A stretch of DNA of 64,000 nucleotides from JBLHZY01 sp050633265 (lineage in GTDB: Bacteria > Pseudomonadota > Alphaproteobacteria > Rhodobacterales > Rhodobacteraceae): positions 23,383 through 87,382 of the forward strand of contig JBOEGE010000012.1 in assembly GCA_050633265.1 (NCBI GenBank), given 5' to 3'. Below the pieces are notes generated by a model, which saw nothing but the letters and a program-made list of their open reading frames with translations, was not told the origin of the DNA and did not search any database. The position numbers were made by a program, and so were the translations under genes. Positions 42,239-50,305 of the stretch are shown here, piece by piece. Position 1 is the stretch's first letter, and every line of letters begins with the position of its first letter.

Positions 42239-43020
42239 CAAAAAACACCGTTCACATCGAAGACCTGAGCTATTTCCATACAGGAGCACAAACACCGTCC
42301 ATTGACCAGCTGTCTCTTGACATCGCGGAAGGTGAATGCGTTGCCCTCCTGGGTCCCTCCGGCGCGGGTAAAACCACCTTGTTGACGCTGCTGGACGGGC
42401 GTTTGCGAAACTGGCTGGGTCAGGTCAGTGTTCTTGGCACAGATTTCGATCCCGTTTGCTCCCTTCCGCTGTCCAAACGTGCCGATACAGGTTTCGTCTT
42501 TCAGGAGTTTGGGCTTGTCGAACGCTCGACGGTAATCCGTAACGTCTTGAACGGGAGGCTTGGGCGGATGCCCTTTTGGCGTGCACTGCGGGGGAAAGCC
42601 TCCGACTTGGACCTGGAGGTTGCGCTCGCAGCACTAGGAAATTGTGCGATCGCCGATCTCGCGGAGCGGCGCGTTGACACGCTCAGCGGCGGTCAACGGC
42701 AGCGGGTGGCCATCGCGCGTTGCCTCGCACAGGAACCAAGATTGATCCTTGCGGACGAACCCGTGAGCAACCTTGATCCCGCGCGCGCGGAGGACATCCT
42801 ATCGCTGCTCAAAAGCGCCGCTCAAGCGCGCGGCGCGACGACGGTATTCTCCTCGCATCAACCCGATCTGGCGCGCCGCTTTGCCGATCGCATTATTGGG
42901 ATGCGTAACGGCAGGATCGCATTTAGTGTTCGCCCACAAGAGCTGTCCGAAGACGCGACGTCGGCACTCTACGGAGACGCCCAAAACTCATCCAGCGCAA
43001 AACTCAAGGTTGTAAACTGA
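42235..43020 (+). CDS. ABC importer ATP-binding protein, PhnC-like
   Basis: A 261-residue ABC ATPase with Walker A (LLGPSGAGKTTLLTLL), Q-loop (FVFQEFGLVERSTV), signature (DTLSGGQRQRVAIARCLAQ), Walker B (LILADEPVSNLD) and H-loop (VFSSHQPD). It energises the transporter with the 41369 and 43020 products. Starts inside the binding-protein stop (ATGA) and ends at the permease start. Confidence 0.92.
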   Translation: MTKNTVHIEDLSYFHTGAQTPSIDQLSLDIAEGECVALLGPSGAGKTTLLTLLDGRLRNWLGQVSVLGTDFDPVCSLPLSKRADTGFVFQEFGLVERSTVIRNVLNGRLGRMPFWRALRGKASDLDLEVALAALGNCAIADLAERRVDTLSGGQRQRVAIARCLAQEPRLILADEPVSNLDPARAEDILSLLKSAAQARGATTVFSSHQPDLARRFADRIIGMRNGRIAFSVRPQELSEDATSALYGDAQNSSSAKLKVVN

Positions 43021-43778
43021 TGCGGTCACGTGAATTTGGGGGATTTCTGACTGGGGTTTTGATTGCCTGTGCCGTGCTTTGGTCCCTGCTGACTTCTGAC
43101 GTTGAGCTGTCGCGACTGCTTTCTGCCGGCCCGCGCATTGCAGATTTTTTCGGCCGCATGTTCCCGCCGAACTCGACGGTTATGAACGAGATCTGGAAGG
43201 GGAGCGCCGAGACGTTGCGGATTGCGATACTTGGCACGCTTGGCGCCATATTCCTATCCGTACCGCTGGGAATTCTCGCCTCAGAGACAATGGTGCAACC
43301 CGTCGTGCACCGCGCGGTGCGAACTCTTCTGGCATTTGTGCGCGCTATCCCCTTGATACTTGTGGCGATGCTTATGGTAAGCGCGGTTGGGCTTGGCCCT
43401 CTACCTGGCATTATCGCTGTTGCCTTCCACGCGTCAGGGATGCTTGCCAAGTTCTACGCCGAAGCCATCGATGGTGTTTCACGCGGCCCGATTGAGGCGC
43501 TTGAAAGTGCGGGAGCGGGACCCTTGTTGCGACTTCGGCATGCAATCTGGCCACAGATGGCGCCGGTAGTCGCTCGCGACACAATTTTCCGTTTTGAGCT
43601 AAACCTGCGTGAATCGCTCGTGTTAGGGATCGTTGGGGCCGGTGGGATCGGTTTCTATATTCAAAGCTACATACGCTCTTTCCAGTACGACAAGGCAGCG
43701 AGTGTAACGATGGCCGTAATTGTAATGGTAGTCGTCATTGAAGCGTTCAACGTATTCCTCAGACGCCGTTTCGACTGA
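43020..43778 (+). CDS. ABC importer permease, PhnE-like
   Basis: A 252-residue inner-membrane permease with about six helices and the ABC EAA loop (EAIDGVSRGPIEALESAGAGPLLRLRHAIWPQM). One permease per half-transporter suggests a homodimer, as in PhnE. It closes the four-gene operon 39486-43778; no phosphonate lyase or hydrolase genes follow. Confidence 0.9.
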   Translation: MRSREFGGFLTGVLIACAVLWSLLTSDVELSRLLSAGPRIADFFGRMFPPNSTVMNEIWKGSAETLRIAILGTLGAIFLSVPLGILASETMVQPVVHRAVRTLLAFVRAIPLILVAMLMVSAVGLGPLPGIIAVAFHASGMLAKFYAEAIDGVSRGPIEALESAGAGPLLRLRHAIWPQMAPVVARDTIFRFELNLRESLVLGIVGAGGIGFYIQSYIRSFQYDKAASVTMAVIVMVVVIEAFNVFLRRRFD

Positions 43779-43908
43779 CAATTTACCATAAGCTAATTGA
43801 TTTTTCGTAACTCAGACATTCACCAATTTTCGAAACCACGCTCAAATATCTCTTGAACCTAAAGGCCCTTGAGGGAGTACAGATGGAGCGGAAAAAGAAG
43901 AGCTGCCA

Positions 43909-44355
43909 ATGAAAATTCCTCCCATACTACACGTCGCCGCTGCCGCCGTCATCGCTTGGGCTCTGAACAGATTTGTTCCCATTTGGCAATTTGGAGGCGC
44001 GTTCGCTTCTTCTCTGGCCTGGGTTTTCGGCATAACTGGGGCAGGTTTCCTCATCGTAGCCTTGAGTAACTTTCGCTCCAATGACACGACCATAGACCCT
44101 CGCGACCCCTCCAAGGCGCAGCATCTTGTGGTGACAGGCGTTTATAGGATTACGCGCAATCCGATGTATGTGAGCATGGCGTTTTTGCTGGCGGGTTGGT
44201 GTTTTTATCTCGGCAGTATTGCCTCGTTCTTGGTCCTGCCCTTGTTTGTTATTGTGATCAATGAAAGCCAAATCAAAGGGGAAGAACGCGCACTACTCCA
44301 AAATTTTGGGGCCGAATACGAAACCTATAGAAAACAGGTAAGGCGGTGGCTTTGA
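43909..44355 (+). CDS. Membrane methyltransferase-like protein (isoprenylcysteine methyltransferase family)
   Basis: A 148-residue four-helix membrane protein with the family signature LVVTGVYRITRNPMYVSMAFLLAGW and INESQIKGEERALLQNFGAEYETYRKQVRRWL. The substrate is unknown. It is the second ICMT/PEMT-like gene, 130 bp after the importer operon and near the Zn/Cd ATPase, mirroring the 32274 gene beside the CDF exporter. Confidence 0.82.
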   Translation: MKIPPILHVAAAAVIAWALNRFVPIWQFGGAFASSLAWVFGITGAGFLIVALSNFRSNDTTIDPRDPSKAQHLVVTGVYRITRNPMYVSMAFLLAGWCFYLGSIASFLVLPLFVIVINESQIKGEERALLQNFGAEYETYRKQVRRWL

Positions 44356-44412
44356 GCAACAATGCGCCACGGAGCACTAGATCGCTACTATAGGTGTTCC
44401 GAGACGAAGCTC

Positions 44413-44928
44413 TCATGCGTAGATTTCAATCGGCGTCCCATCACGTACCATCGCATAGACCTCTTCAATTTGCCGGTCGGTGAGGGCAATGCACCCGGCT
44501 GTCCAATCTTGCTTGTTCATCGGGTCAACGCCCTTTCTCGGACCCCCATGGATAAATATATCCCCACCGGGCGATTTTCCATTGGCTTTCGCAAAGGCAC
44601 GGTCAGCGGCATTGGGGTAGGAAATACCAATCGACAGATGAAATAGACTGTCGGGATTGTGACGGTCGATTGTATAGGTTCCCTCGGGCGTGCGCCCATC
44701 CCCCTCGAATTGTTTATGCCCTTCAGGGGAAAAACCAAGTCCGACGGGATAGGTCTGAAGCACGCCCTCCTTGCCATCGAGAACAAGCACTCTCTTTGAC
44801 TTATACAGGCGAAGGCGCGCAACCTCCGGTCCGGTGTAAGTGCTAAACTTGCTCGCACATCCTGTCAGGAATACGGACACCCCCCCCAAAAGGATGAAAC
44901 GTCTTGGAAATTTGTCGACCATCATCAT
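44413..44928 (-). CDS. L,D-transpeptidase-like lipoprotein (YkuD family)
   Basis: A 171-residue predicted lipoprotein (RRFILLGGVSVFLTGC lipobox) with a YkuD domain: RLYKSKRVLVLDGKEGVLQTYPVGLGF, EGTYTIDRHN and FIHGGPRKGVDPMNKQDWTAGCIALTD. The catalytic Cys sits in TAGCIAL, the variant of YafK-like members, some of which cleave rather than form peptidoglycan links. Three consecutive ATGs (44928, 44925, 44922) leave the start uncertain by two residues. Confidence 0.85.
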   Translation of the reverse strand: MMMVDKFPRRFILLGGVSVFLTGCASKFSTYTGPEVARLRLYKSKRVLVLDGKEGVLQTYPVGLGFSPEGHKQFEGDGRTPEGTYTIDRHNPDSLFHLSIGISYPNAADRAFAKANGKSPGGDIFIHGGPRKGVDPMNKQDWTAGCIALTDRQIEEVYAMVRDGTPIEIYA

Positions 44929-44986
44929 GCGGTGCCTTTTTGTGCGTGGTCTACTCTTGCGTCGGTATCGTAACACCGAAGCACGA

Positions 44987-47329
44987 TCAATGCCCGTGCG
45001 CCAAGGCTCCCTGAGCCATATCCTCACCGAGCCGGTTGCCGCCTTTGGGCCGCGTTTGGTCATCCTTTGCGTTCAGAAGCCGCAACGCGTTGGCAACCAC
45101 AAGAAGGGATACGCCTACATCCGCGGCAATTGCGCCCCACATCGAAGCCATGCCGAAAGCGGTTGCCGCCACGAAAGCGGCTTTGGTCGCAAGCGATAGG
45201 CCGATGTTTTGCTTGATAATCATCATGGTGCGGCGCGAATGGCCGATCAGCCATGGCACCTTGCCAATATCATCGGTCATTAGCGCGATATCCGCTGTTT
45301 CGATTGCGGCATCCGAACCGACAGCGCCCATGGCAATACCGTAATGCGCCCGCGCCATCGCGGGGGCGTCGTTCACGCCGTCCCCAACCATAGCAACGGT
45401 ATCGAATTGCGTGACCAACTCCTCGATGGCTATGACTTTATCCTCAGGCAGGAGCTCGGCGCGCACCTCGTCAATGCCCACTTCTGCGGCCACCGCGCGC
45501 GCTGTTGCCGCGTTGTCTCCCGTCAGCATGACAACTTTTTCGACGCCCTGTGCGCGAAGACGTGAAACAACACTCTTGGCGTCTGGACGGATGCGGTCGC
45601 GCAACTCCAAGATGCCACTGACTCCAGCTTCGTCGCCGACGACCACAAGCGTGCTTCCGGCCCCTTCGATGCGATCACGGAGTGCGGCAGGGATCGCGGA
45701 ACCGAACCCTTTTTCGGCGGCAAATCGGTCCGACCCTAACCAAATCAACCGGCCGTCCATTTCGCCCTCAAGGCCTCGGCCCGGCACGTTTCGTGTGTTC
45801 TCAGCCGCAGCAAAGGAAAGACTGTCGTGTTCAGCGCGACGCAAAATTGCACGTGCAAGCGGGTGAGACGAGCGTGCTTCTAAAGCCGCAGCGCGCATCA
45901 ACAGATTGCTATGAGATGCGCCACCAATTGGGTAGACTGCCGCGACTTCGGGCTCACCCATTGTAATCGTACCCGTTTTGTCCATCGCCAGCGCCTTTGT
46001 TCGGCCAGGTGCTTCAACATAGGCCCCTCCCTTGATCAGCACCCCATTTCGAGCCGATGCAGCGAGGGAAGCAACGATGGAAACGGGCGTGGAGATTACC
46101 AATGCACAGGGGCAAGCGATAACAAGAAGGACCAGCGCGTTATAGAACCAGTCCTCCCAATCTCCCCCGGACACCAGAGGTGGAACCAAGGCCAGAACGA
46201 TGGCAAGGACCATGACCACCGGCGTGTAGACACGGGCAAATTTCGACACCCATTGCTCTACCTCGGCACGGCGCGCGTGCGCATCACCTACCATGCGGAT
46301 GATTTTTGACAGCACGGTGTCGGACGCAGCCTTGGTAGCTCGAACGGTTAGCGTACCCTCGCCATTGATCGTGCCCGCGTAAACCTCGTCGCCCACGTCT
46401 TTGGGGACCAAGGCGCTTTCGCCCGTGATGGGCGCCTGATCGACGGCCCCCGCCCCGTCGACAACCTCTCCATCGAGCGGAATGCGGTCACCCCCACGCA
46501 CAATAAACCTTGCACCGATTGCGACCACAGCGGCAGGGATGTCAGCTTCGGAGTTGTCGTCATAAACCACGCGGGCTGTTGGCGGAGCCAGATCAAGCAG
46601 GGCAGACACGGCGTTGCGCGCACGACCAACGCTCCAGCTTTCTAAATAGAGCGAAAGCGAGAAGAAAAAAGCGACAGTGGCGGCCTCGAAGAACTCGCCG
46701 AGCGCGATTGCGCCAATTACGGCCACCACCATCAACAGGTTCATGTCAGGTGACAATCGTCGCGCAGAGGACCACGCTTTGGGTGCAACCAGCCACACGC
46801 CGAACAAGATCGCGGCGGCAAACAGCGACATCTCAACTATCGGCATGTCAGCCTCGCCGTGGCCGGAGAAGATACCGATGGCCCCGCTGATGCCGGTTTC
46901 GACGAGATGATAGGTAAACCCGGCCGCCCAAAAACCGCCGCTAAGCGCAGTGAACAGTTTCTGCTTTTTAAGATGAGCCGCCTGATCCGCACTGGCGTCG
47001 TCGGCATCCCACACCTTTGCAACCATACCGGTGGTGCCAACAGCTGCAATAATCACCTCGGAGGATGGGTTCGTTCCACCGTCGAGCACTGTCATGCGTG
47101 CATTGATGACGTCAAATGCCAGAAACTGCTCACCGCCAACCTCAGGGCCGATAACACGGTTAAGGATTGAAACTTCTTCAGCACAGTCCAACCCAGCGAC
47201 ATGGAAACTGCGGCCGTCCGAGGCCTTCACCTGCGTCACCTCCACAGTTTTATCTCCACAACAGCTTCCACATGCTTCTCCCTGTGTAGTTGATTGAGCG
47301 TGCGCAGGCGAAAGGCTGTCATGTGGCAT
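44987..47329 (-). CDS. Zn/Cd/Pb-exporting P1B-type ATPase (ZntA/CadA-like)
   Basis: A 780-residue pump. The N-terminus has a Cys-rich segment (GEACGSCCGDK) and a degenerate HMA domain (GLDCAEEV, one Cys plus Glu pair), as in Zn/Cd pumps. The core has APITGES, IACPCALVISTPV, DKTGTITMG, SSHPLARAI and GDGVNDAPAMA. CPCALVIS is typical of divalent-metal exporters. Start at 47329 (MPHDS, GAGG upstream) is preferred: an ATG at 47359 lies about at or before the transcription start predicted from the box at 47369. Confidence 0.94.
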   Translation of the reverse strand: MPHDSLSPAHAQSTTQGEACGSCCGDKTVEVTQVKASDGRSFHVAGLDCAEEVSILNRVIGPEVGGEQFLAFDVINARMTVLDGGTNPSSEVIIAAVGTTGMVAKVWDADDASADQAAHLKKQKLFTALSGGFWAAGFTYHLVETGISGAIGIFSGHGEADMPIVEMSLFAAAILFGVWLVAPKAWSSARRLSPDMNLLMVVAVIGAIALGEFFEAATVAFFFSLSLYLESWSVGRARNAVSALLDLAPPTARVVYDDNSEADIPAAVVAIGARFIVRGGDRIPLDGEVVDGAGAVDQAPITGESALVPKDVGDEVYAGTINGEGTLTVRATKAASDTVLSKIIRMVGDAHARRAEVEQWVSKFARVYTPVVMVLAIVLALVPPLVSGGDWEDWFYNALVLLVIACPCALVISTPVSIVASLAASARNGVLIKGGAYVEAPGRTKALAMDKTGTITMGEPEVAAVYPIGGASHSNLLMRAAALEARSSHPLARAILRRAEHDSLSFAAAENTRNVPGRGLEGEMDGRLIWLGSDRFAAEKGFGSAIPAALRDRIEGAGSTLVVVGDEAGVSGILELRDRIRPDAKSVVSRLRAQGVEKVVMLTGDNAATARAVAAEVGIDEVRAELLPEDKVIAIEELVTQFDTVAMVGDGVNDAPAMARAHYGIAMGAVGSDAAIETADIALMTDDIGKVPWLIGHSRRTMMIIKQNIGLSLATKAAFVAATAFGMASMWGAIAADVGVSLLVVANALRLLNAKDDQTRPKGGNRLGEDMAQGALAHGH

Positions 47330-47368
47330 TGGAAATTCCTCGGATTCGCATTGATGCATCCTGATTAC

Positions 47369-47392
47369 TTCCTAAAGCAACTAGAGGTTCAA
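47369..47392 (-). promoter_or_regulatory. MerR (CadR/PbrR-type) operator for the Zn/Cd ATPase
   Basis: On the minus strand: TTGAAC, then CTCTAGTTGCTTTAGGAAG (19-bp spacer), then TAATCA. It matches the 34539 box at all core positions, although the regulator gene is 12 kb away. It indicates one regulon for the CDF and P-type exporters. Confidence 0.72.
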
Positions 47393-47582
47393 GAGTTTAT
47401 TAACTCCATACTCTCTAGGAAAAAGAGCCGTATTTCTAAGTTTCGCGGCGTAGTTTTCCCACAGGTCACTCCTTCCGAGCACCATAACCACAAAAGAATA
47501 TCTGAAAATTTCGACTCCGCACATGCTGAATGCGCACTATATTGCGTGGCTAAATCGTGTTCCACGTGGCCGATATCTGGTC

Positions 47583-47801
47583 ATGAACTTGCAAGAGCGC
47601 GTCGGACAAAACATTCAAGATGCTCGGCGGGCCAAAGGGCTCAGCCAGGAAGCTCTGTCGTTTGCTGCGGGCCTTAGTCGCAGCTATATGGGCAAGCTCG
47701 AAAACGGCCGAAATGCCATGTCTATTTCTGCGTTGGAAAGCATCGCCCTGGCCCTTGGCGTTGATCCGAGCGAGTTGGTTAAACCGCGGGCCCGTACCTA
47801 G
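47583..47801 (+). CDS. XRE/Cro-type helix-turn-helix regulator
   Basis: A 72-residue DNA-binding protein that is almost entirely a HTH_3 domain: NIQDARRAKGLSQEALSFAAGLSRSYMGKLENGRNAMSISALESIALALGV. Start 47583 is the conventional one; an upstream ATG (47523) would add 20 residues. A CCACGTGG palindrome lies just before it (47562-47569). It may control the adjoining conjugation genes or itself. Confidence 0.8.
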   Translation: MNLQERVGQNIQDARRAKGLSQEALSFAAGLSRSYMGKLENGRNAMSISALESIALALGVDPSELVKPRART

Positions 47802-47837
47802 TAACCCTCACCTAACACGTAACAAGTAAGTCATTTC

Positions 47838-48041
47838 ATGAGTAACAAGCGCCTAACAGCCTTTCCTATCAGGGAAGGTGTCACGGAAATATCAGGGTCT
47901 TCGAGAGTGGTCTGGCGTGATTATCGCTGGAACAATAGCCAAGTAACGCGGACGTGGTTTGTCCGCCCTGATTGCGTTGAAAAATCAGAAATAGAAGTTC
48001 AGATCATAGAGCATCCCCTAAATTCATCTGAGCGCAGTTAG
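47838..48041 (+). CDS. Small hypothetical protein
   Basis: A 67-residue frame 36 bp after the HTH gene. Charged, Trp-rich middle (VVWRDYRWNNSQVTRTWFVRP) and no signal peptide. Only a weak ribosome site is seen. Its stop overlaps the stop region of the convergent gene at 48038. I do not recognise it. Confidence 0.4.
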   Translation: MSNKRLTAFPIREGVTEISGSSRVVWRDYRWNNSQVTRTWFVRPDCVEKSEIEVQIIEHPLNSSERS

Positions 48042-48616
48042 TAAGAAAACCATTCAGTGTGGTCCATGTTGCCCTCGAAATCACCGTATTCAATCATCAC
48101 CGCACGATGGGATGAATGGTTCCGGCTGCTGCGTTGCGGAAACAGAATTGTCTGATTGTTTTCACTGTCAAAACTGATCGGCCACGACGCGCGTGACCCG
48201 CTGACACGAACGGTGTAGTGGCATCGTTTGTTTTCGTGGTCACATGAGCGGACGTACCAACTCCATTTTCTAGGTTCGTCGTCCCGCTTGTAGCTCCGAG
48301 CATAGAACCAAAGGACCCGTGTCTTTCGAAGCCAAGCATGCTCTGGCACCGAAATATCCAACTCTGCGTTGCCACCCTCCCCTCCCAGTTCAACCGGCAG
48401 GGCCGCAAAACTGCAAATTCCAAACGGAGGGCGTACAGGCCAGGGCAATACACGGCGGACCATGGTTGCGTAGGCAGCTGAACACACTGTGCTTGGCGGA
48501 AACCCTCCAGCCATACAAAGCATGATAGCGCAATCCATATCGTACGCGCGTGTTGCCTTGGTCGAGACAGGTAGGATCGCAGCTGAAAGGATAAGACTAT
48601 AGACAAGATGGCGCAT
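48038..48616 (-). CDS. Exported Cys-rich hypothetical protein beside the virB locus
   Basis: A 192-residue protein with a signal peptide (MRHLVYSLILSAAILPVSTKATRA) and a Cys-containing region at the mature N-terminus (DMDCAIMLCMAGGFPPSTVCSAAYATMV). Similar sequences, as I recall, sit near T4SS clusters in Rhodobacteraceae, which suggests an accessory envelope role. No catalytic motif is visible. Confidence 0.6.
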   Translation of the reverse strand: MRHLVYSLILSAAILPVSTKATRAYDMDCAIMLCMAGGFPPSTVCSAAYATMVRRVLPWPVRPPFGICSFAALPVELGGEGGNAELDISVPEHAWLRKTRVLWFYARSYKRDDEPRKWSWYVRSCDHENKRCHYTVRVSGSRASWPISFDSENNQTILFPQRSSRNHSSHRAVMIEYGDFEGNMDHTEWFSY

Positions 48617-48772
48617 CGGACCTCCGGATTTTGCACTCCTCCTGGCTCAATCTAGGGATGTATTTATCAAAATTCCATAATTATAAATTAATTACGTTTT
48701 ATATATATTGACTCTAACTATAGTTTCCGTGTCCTTTGCATCATGTATGAAGGTCTCTCGAAGGGAGGGACC

Positions 48773-49105
48773 ATGTCGATAGCAAGAAATCTGATTCTCA
48801 TCACACTGGATGGTGTGAAAGACCTCATTGCGAGGAATGTTGATTTCACCTGTCGATATGAGCTCGTGGGGGGCACAGGTGACGGCAAGCCGCTTTACCA
48901 GTGCATCTATTCAGTTGGGGACGAAGAACTCATCCTGGTCGCAGCCAAGGTCCAAAAGCACGGGCCCAAAGTACGCCAATTCGCGCTTTGGCCTGGGCTC
49001 GTCAATCACCATGTCAAATATGGTGACGGCCGCCCTGTTTCTATCAATCTCGATTTCCGCGACGCCCCAGAGGGCGAAGGCGGACCTGATGGTGATCGAA
49101 CCTGA
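48773..49105 (+). CDS. Hypothetical protein leading the virB operon
   Basis: A 110-residue soluble protein with no signal peptide. ATG 48773 has a strong GGGAGGG site. The sequence (LITLDGVKDLIARNVDFTCRYELVGG, QCIYSVGDEELILVAAKVQKHG) matches no family I know. Its 3' end overlaps the start of the VirB1-like gene by 95 nt in another frame. Confidence 0.6.
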   Translation: MSIARNLILITLDGVKDLIARNVDFTCRYELVGGTGDGKPLYQCIYSVGDEELILVAAKVQKHGPKVRQFALWPGLVNHHVKYGDGRPVSINLDFRDAPEGEGGPDGDRT

Positions 49106-49688
49106 CGGTACCGTCAGGACTTCCAACTGGACGTATCATGGACAACATGCGGCGGCGATCACACAAGACACGCGTCCGCCGCCTGTTGAGGCTGCCAACG
49201 CGATCCATGGGGCCATTCGTGCCACATCTGAACGCCATGCATCCAACCGAAGCCTACAGGCCGCGGGCCTGACCCCAACACAATGGCATGTCTTATTTCA
49301 GGCGCTGATCGAAGCTGAAAGCAGCTACAACCCGTTCGCCAAAAGCCCAAAAGGAGCTTATGGGCTTGGCCAATTGATGCCTGCAACTGCACGTGAATTG
49401 GGAGTCGATCGCACTGACCTCAACCAAAACCTCGAAGGTGCTGCGCGGTATCTTCTCGCCCAACTTGCCGAGTTCGGCAGCATCGACTTAGCTCTGGCCG
49501 CCTACAATGCAGGTCCCCATCGTGTCTCAGAATATGGCGGCGTCCCACCCTTTTCTGAGACGCGAAAATACATTGCTCGCATTCACCGAATTCGCGCGCG
49601 GCTCTCCGAACAAACACCCGAAAAACCCGCGGCTCGACTAGCGATGCGGACCGGTACTCGTGCGCCACTCGTCATCGAGCTGAACTGA
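49011..49688 (+). CDS. virB1: Lytic transglycosylase, VirB1-like
   Basis: A 225-residue exported SLT-domain protein. The signal (MSNMVTAALFLSISISATPQRAKA) fixes the start at 49011, inside the upstream gene. Catalytic Glu lies in FQALIEAESSYNPFAKSPKGAYGLGQLMPATA; AAYNAGPHRVSEYGGVPPFSET completes the fold. VirB1 opens the peptidoglycan for T4SS assembly. A second SLT protein is at 52855. Confidence 0.88.
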   Translation: MSNMVTAALFLSISISATPQRAKADLMVIEPDGTVRTSNWTYHGQHAAAITQDTRPPPVEAANAIHGAIRATSERHASNRSLQAAGLTPTQWHVLFQALIEAESSYNPFAKSPKGAYGLGQLMPATARELGVDRTDLNQNLEGAARYLLAQLAEFGSIDLALAAYNAGPHRVSEYGGVPPFSETRKYIARIHRIRARLSEQTPEKPAARLAMRTGTRAPLVIELN

Positions 49689-49705
49689 CCCCAGATAGGA
49701 AATCT

Positions 49706-49987
49706 ATGATGAACTTCAGTCCAAAATACCTTTATGCCAACGTTTTAGCCCTCTCGTTCTTCGCACGTCCCGTACACGCTCAAGACCTCTCACCAATCCA
49801 GTCTATGCTCGAAACGGTTGAAGCGGCTCTCACAGGTCCCATTGGAATTTCTGTGGCCACTCTGGCCGTAATCGGTACGGGATTTATGTGCATGATGGGA
49901 CGGTTGAACTGGGGCTGGTTTGCCTCGGTTATCATTGGGATCGTCTTGATTTTTTCGGCGGGTACCATTGTCGATGGCTTCACCTAA
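49706..49987 (+). CDS. virB2: T4SS major pilin VirB2
   Basis: A 93-residue pilin precursor with a long leader (cleaved near HAQDL), then two hydrophobic helices (PIGISVATLAVIGTGFMCMMG and WFASVIIGIVLIFSAGTIVDGF) typical of VirB2/TrbC. It forms the T-pilus or channel. Two consecutive ATGs make the start uncertain by one residue. Confidence 0.88.
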   Translation: MMNFSPKYLYANVLALSFFARPVHAQDLSPIQSMLETVEAALTGPIGISVATLAVIGTGFMCMMGRLNWGWFASVIIGIVLIFSAGTIVDGFT

Positions 49988-50026
49988 GAGCCGACCCGTG
50001 TAGTTTAATTCAGTTGTGAGTGTTTA

Positions 50027-50305
50027 ATGGTAGAACGATCCCCTCTTTTTCTGGGACTTGCCCGACCGCCAAAATACTTTGGCCTGCCTGTGGGTTACCT
50101 TGTGGTTTTGTCTATGGGCGTGGTTTTGCCGTTCATTTGGACCAAGTCTTTGATTTTCTTTTTGATCGGGATCATCGCCTATCCGGTTCTTTGGTTTGTG
50201 GCGGATAAAGAACCCCATTTTTTCGAAGTACTTCGAGTGTCCTACGGGTCGGTTCGTTCGACGAAAAACCGATCTGTTCATGGGGGGGATAGCTTTGGTG
50301 CTTGA
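50027..50305 (+). CDS. virB3: T4SS inner-membrane protein VirB3
   Basis: A 92-residue protein beginning VERSPLFLGLARPPKYFGLPVGYLVVL, the usual VirB3 start, with two transmembrane helices. It lies between virB2 and virB4 and overlaps the virB4 start, the standard arrangement. Confidence 0.87.
   Translation: MVERSPLFLGLARPPKYFGLPVGYLVVLSMGVVLPFIWTKSLIFFLIGIIAYPVLWFVADKEPHFFEVLRVSYGSVRSTKNRSVHGGDSFGA

Noticed and set aside
41369..43778. Phosphonate or phosphite uptake operon
   Set aside because: The proteins belong to the PhnD/C/E families, but no C-P lyase, phosphonatase or phosphite dehydrogenase gene is nearby, and the operon is led by a di-heme protein and an MntR-like operator. The ligand was therefore left open.
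47562..47569. CCACGTGG as operator of the HTH regulator
   Set aside because: A single 8-bp palindrome with no second copy is too weak to call; mentioned only in the gene entry.
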